DNA of 64,000 nucleotides from Loripinus fragilis. Lineage: Eukaryota > Mollusca > Bivalvia > Lucinida > Lucinidae. Positions within the stretch are counted from its first letter, which is position 1, and every line of letters begins with the position of its first letter. Location of the stretch: positions 1,674,001 through 1,738,000 of the forward strand of contig CAXHUL010000214.1 of assembly GCA_964019695.1 (NCBI GenBank), written 5' to 3'. This document shows positions 60,491 through 64,000 of this stretch, one piece after another. Made by a program: the position numbers and the translations under genes. The notes under the pieces are model-generated. The model made no database searches and had not been told where the DNA came from. It was given only the letters and a program-made list of their open reading frames with translations.

Positions 60491-62025
60491 GGGTTCTATT
60501 CTTGCAATACCTGTTTCTGTTTCATTGGGTTCTATTCTTGCAATACCTGTTTCTGTCTCATTGGGTTCTATTCTTGCAATACCTGTTTCTGTCTCATTGG
60601 GTTCTATTCTTGCAATACCTGTTTCTGTCTCATTGGGTCCTATTCTTGCAATACCTGTTTCTGTCTCATTGGGTTCTGTTCTTGCAATACCTATTTCTGT
60701 TTCATTTCATTCTATTCTTGCAATACCTGTTTCTGTCTCATTGGGTTCTATTTCTGCAATACCTGTTTCTGTCTCTTTGGATTCTATTCTTGCAATACCT
60801 TTTTCTTTTTCATTAGGTTCTATTCTTGCAATACCTGTTTCTGTTTCATTGGGTTCTATTCTTGCAAAACCTGTTTCTGTCTCATTGGGTTCTATTCTTG
60901 CAATACCTGTTTCTGTCTCATTGGGTTCTATTCTTGCAATACCTGTTTCTGTCTCATTAGGTTCTATTCTTGCAATACCTGTTTCTGTCTCATTGGGTTC
61001 TATTCTTGCAATACCTGTTTCTGTTTCATTGGGTTCTAATCTTGCAATACCTGTTTCTGTCTCATTGGGTTCTATTCTTGCAATACCTGTTTCTGTCTCA
61101 TTGGGTCCTATTCTTGCAATACCTGTTTCTGTCTCATTGGGTTCTGTTCTTGCAATACCTATTTCTGTTTCATTTCATTCTATTCTTGCAATACCTGTTT
61201 CTGTCTCATTGGGTTCTATTTCTGCAATACCTGTTTCTGTCTCTTTGGATTCTATTCTTGCAATACTTTTTTTCTTTTTCATTAGGTTCTATTCTTGCAA
61301 AACCTGTTTCTGGTTCATTGGGTTCTATTCTTGCAATACCTGTTTCTGTCTCATTGGGTTCTATTCTTGCAATACCTGTTTCTGTTTCATTGGGTTCTAT
61401 TCTTGCAATACTTGTTTCTGTCTCATTGGGTTCTATTCTTGCAATACCTGTTTCTGTTTTATTGGGTTCTGTTCTTGCAATACCTGTTTCTGTCTTATTG
61501 GGTTCTATTCTTGCAATACCTGTTTCTGTCTCATTGGGTTCTATTTCTGCAATACCTGTTTCTGTCTCTTTGGATTCAATTCTTGCAATACCTTTTTCTT
61601 TTTCATTAGGTTCTATTCTTGCAATTCCTATTTCTGTTTCATTGAGTTCTATTCTTGCAATACCTGTTTCTGTCTCATTGGGTTCTATTCTTGCAATAAC
61701 TGTCTCTGTTTCATTGGGTTCTATTCTTGCAATACCTGTTTCTGTCTCATTGGGTTCTATTCTTGCAATACCTGTTTCTGTCTCATTGGGTTCTGTTCTT
61801 ACAATACCTGTTTCTGTCTTATTGGGTTCTATTCTTGCAATACCTGTTTCTGTCTCATTGGGTTCTATTCTTGCAATACCTGTTTCTGTCTCATTGGGTT
61901 CTGTTCTTGCAATACCTGTTTCTGTCTTAATGGGTTCTATTCTTGCAATACCTGTTTCTGTCTCATTGGGTTCTATTCTTGCAATACCTGTTTCTGTTTC
62001 ATTGGGTTCTATTCTTGCAATACCT
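60490..62025 (+). repeat. HOR block related to 28.5-29.9 kb
   Basis: Marker order matches 28,484-29,912 at offset 32,018: 60502 with 28484, 61295 with 29277, and 61727 with 29709. The offset dips to 32,017 between the 29,018 slip and a private +1 T run at about 61,266, then returns. It therefore retains sequence that was deleted from duplication C copy 2 near 40.5 kb. Confidence 0.75.
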
Positions 62026-62040
62026 GTTTCTTTTTCATTA
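62022..62040 (+). other. Chimeric unit marking a block junction
   Basis: This unit reads CCTGTTTCTTTTTCATTAGG: its left half is the normal type and its right half the CTTTTTCATTAGG cassette type. Downstream sequence matches 55,487 onward, and upstream sequence matches the 29.9 kb family. The breakpoint therefore lies inside one 36-bp unit with phase retained. Confidence 0.65.
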
Positions 62041-64000
62041 GGTTCTATTCTTGCAATACCTGTTTCTGTTTCATTTGGTTCTATTCTTGCAATACCTGTT
62101 ATTGTCTCATTGGGTTCTATTCTTGCAATAACTGTTTCTGTCTCATTGGGTTCTATTATTGCAATACCTGTTTCTGTCTCATTAGGTTCTATTCTTGCAA
62201 TACCTGTTTCTGTCTCATTGGGTTCTATTTTTGCAATACCTGTTTCTGTCTCATTGGGTTATATTCTTGCAATACCTGTTTCTGTCTCATTGGGTTCTAT
62301 TCTTGCAATACCTGTTTCTGTCTCATTGGGTCCTATTCTTGCAATACCTGTTTCTGTCTCATTGGGTTCTGTTCTTGCAATACCTATTTCTGTTTCATTT
62401 CATTCTATTCTTGCAATACCTGTTTCTGTCTCATTGGGTTCTATTTCTGCAATACCTGTTTCTGTCTCTTTGGATTCTATTCTTGCAATACCTTTTTCTT
62501 TTTCATTAGGTCCTATTCTTGCAATACCTGTTTCTGTTTCATTGGGTTCTATTCTTGTAATACCTGTTTCTGTTTCATTGGGTTTTATTCTTGCAATACC
62601 TGTTTCTGTTTCATTGGGTTCTATTCTTGCAATACCTGTTTCTGTCTCATTGGGTTCTATTCTTGCAATACCTGTTTCTGTCTCATTGGGTTCTATTCTT
62701 GCAATACCTGTTTCTGTCTCATTGGGTTCTATTCTTGCAATACCTGTTTCTGTCTCATTGGGTTCTATTTTTGCAATACCTGTTTCTGTCTCATTGGGTT
62801 CTATTCTTGCAATACCTGTTTCTGTCTCATTGGGTTCTATTCTTGCAATACCTGTTTCTGTCTCATTGGGTTCTATTTTTGCAATACCTGTTTCTGTCTC
62901 ATTGGGTTCTATTCTTGCAATACCTGTTTCTGTTTCATTGGGTTCTATTCTTGCAATACCTGTTTCTGTTTCATTGGGTTCTATTCTTGCAATACCTGTT
63001 TCTGTCTCATTGGGTTCTATTCTTGCAATACCTGTTTCTGTCTCATTGGGTTCTATTCTTGCAATACCTGTTTCTGTCTCATTGGGTTCTATTCTTGCAA
63101 TACCTGTTTCTGTCTCATTGGGTCCTATTCTTGCAATACCTGTTTCTGATTCATTGGGTTCTGTTCTTGCAATACCTATTTCTGTTTCATTTCATTCTAT
63201 TCTTGCAATACCTGTTTCTGTCTCATTGGGTTCTATTTCTGCAATACCTGTTTCTGTCTCTTTGGATTCTTTTCTTGCAACACCTTTTTCTTTTTCATTA
63301 GGTTCTATTCTTGCAATACCTGTTTCTGTTTCATTGGGTTCTATTCTTGCAATACCTGTTTCTGTCTCATTGGGTTCTATTCTTGCAATACCTGTTTCTG
63401 TTTCATTGGGTTCTATTCTTGTAATACCTGTTTCTGTTTCATTGGGTTCTATTCTTGCAATACCTGTTTCTGTTTCATTGGCTTCTATTCTTGCAATACC
63501 TGTTTCTGTCTCATTGGGTTCTATTCTTGCAATACCTGTTTCTGTCTCATTGGGTTCTATTCTTGCAATACCTGTTTCTGTCTCATTGGGTTCTATTCTT
63601 GCAATACCTGTTTCTGTCTCATTGGGTCCTATTCTTGCAATACCTGTTTCTGTCTCATTGGGTTCTGTTCTTGCAATACCTATTTCTGTTTCATTTCTAT
63701 CTATTCTTGCAATACCTGTTTCTGTCTCATTGGGTTCTATTTTTGCAATACCTGTTTCTGTCTCTTTGGATTCTATTCTTGCAATACCTGTTTCTGTCTC
63801 ATTGGGTTCTGTTCTTGCAATACCTATTTCTGTTTCATTTCATTCTATTCTTGCAATACCTGTTTCTGTCTCATTGGGTTCTATTTCTGCAATACCTGTT
63901 TCTGTCTCTTTGGATTCTATTCTTGCAATACCTTTTTCTTTTTCATTAGGTTCTATTCTTGCAATACCTGTTTCTGTCTCATTGGGTTCTATTCTTGCAA
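62026..64000 (+). repeat. HOR block E, copy 2, cut by window end
   Basis: Markers follow 55,480-57,611 at offset 6,554 to 63,455 and 6,338 after that. Cassettes end at 62509, 63301 and 63949, matching 55955, 56747 and 57611. A private TTTCTGATTCATT variant lies near 63,147. The array continues past 64,000. Confidence 0.8.

Larger units (their letters stand above)
1..64000 (+). repeat. 36-bp satellite DNA array filling the window
   Basis: The same 36-bp unit is repeated head to tail from the first to the last base, always in the same orientation, with no unrelated sequence between copies. At 64,000 bp this is about 1,775 units. Most differences are a small set of recurring substitutions: C or T in TGTYTCATT, A or G in TTCTRTTC, G or A in CATTRGG, GGGTCC for GGGTTC, CCTATTTC for CCTGTTTC, and CTTATT for CTCATT. 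Length changes are mainly whole units plus occasional +1, -1 or -3 bp slips. The + strand is strongly T-rich and pyrimidine-rich. Both ends of the array lie outside the window. I infer noncoding eukaryotic satellite DNA; the unit resembles no named satellite that I can recall. Confidence 0.97.

Noticed and set aside
1..64000. CRISPR array, since 36 bp is a common CRISPR repeat length
   Set aside because: Units abut directly with no spacers, and no cas-like gene is present.
1..64000. Telomeric or subtelomeric simple repeat
   Set aside because: The unit is 36 bp and contains no TTAGGG-like short tandem motif. TTGGG occurs once per unit but is not iterated.
1..64000. Centromere CENP-B box
   Set aside because: No match to the box core TTCG...CGGG is visible, and CpG is almost absent.
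1..64000. Transposon, tRNA, rRNA or other gene hidden in the array
   Set aside because: Reading through the window shows no stretch as long as one unit that departs from the 36-bp repeat.
1..64000. Silk, antifreeze or other known repetitive structural protein
   Set aside because: None of the 12-residue translations matches a repeat motif of those families that I recognise, and register slips break every frame.
1..64000. Purely artefactual sequence (vector, simulated or mis-assembled)
   Set aside because: Nested HORs with shared rare variants and unit-quantised indels look biological. Collapse or false duplication of recent copies remains possible and is raised under the 7,238-bp finding.

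Overview
The whole 64 kb window is one uninterrupted tandem array of a 36-bp unit, roughly 1,775 head-to-tail copies, and no unique sequence is visible at either end. A unit matching the majority sequence lies at 853-888, with core GCAATACCTGTTTCTGTC. It has 17 T, 8 C, 6 G and 5 A: about 39% G+C, 69% pyrimidine on the + strand, and no CpG. I see no RNA gene, transposon, CRISPR array, promoter or convincing protein-coding gene. An array of this size, with nested higher-order repeats (HORs), unit-sized indels and near-identical multi-kilobase duplications, fits eukaryotic satellite DNA (heterochromatic, centromeric, subtelomeric or sex-chromosome). The sequence alone does not identify the species.

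Four levels of organisation can be read. (1) The 36-bp unit, with recurring single-base variants. (2) A five-unit marker cassette (example 1177-1356), present about 77 times, most often every 17-20 units. Other markers are a divergent CTCTATCTATTTCATTGAG unit and 37-bp units carrying one extra base. (3) HORs of about 1,620, 1,837 and 1,910 bp. (4) Segmental tandem duplications of about 6.2-6.5 kb (1.2-7.4 with 7.4-13.9 kb), 11.96 kb (19.5-31.5 with 31.5-42.3 kb) and 7.24 kb (41.4-48.6 with 48.6-55.2 kb). Older, rearranged copies are at 0-1.3, 13.9-19.5 and 55.2-64 kb.

The period is a multiple of three and the consensus has no stop in any of the three + frames, so very long open frames (up to 2,517 codons at 43506-51059) arise automatically. 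They mostly need TTG starts, switch among three unrelated 12-residue peptides at each 37-bp unit, and are best treated as artefacts. On the - strand one frame reads PNETETGIARIE per unit and looks more protein-like. It is cut by an in-frame TGA in every cassette that carries the CATTTCATT unit, and by the register slips. A decayed repeat-protein gene as the ancestor is possible but not shown.

Block edges below were placed by matching variant markers by eye and are good to about a few units.
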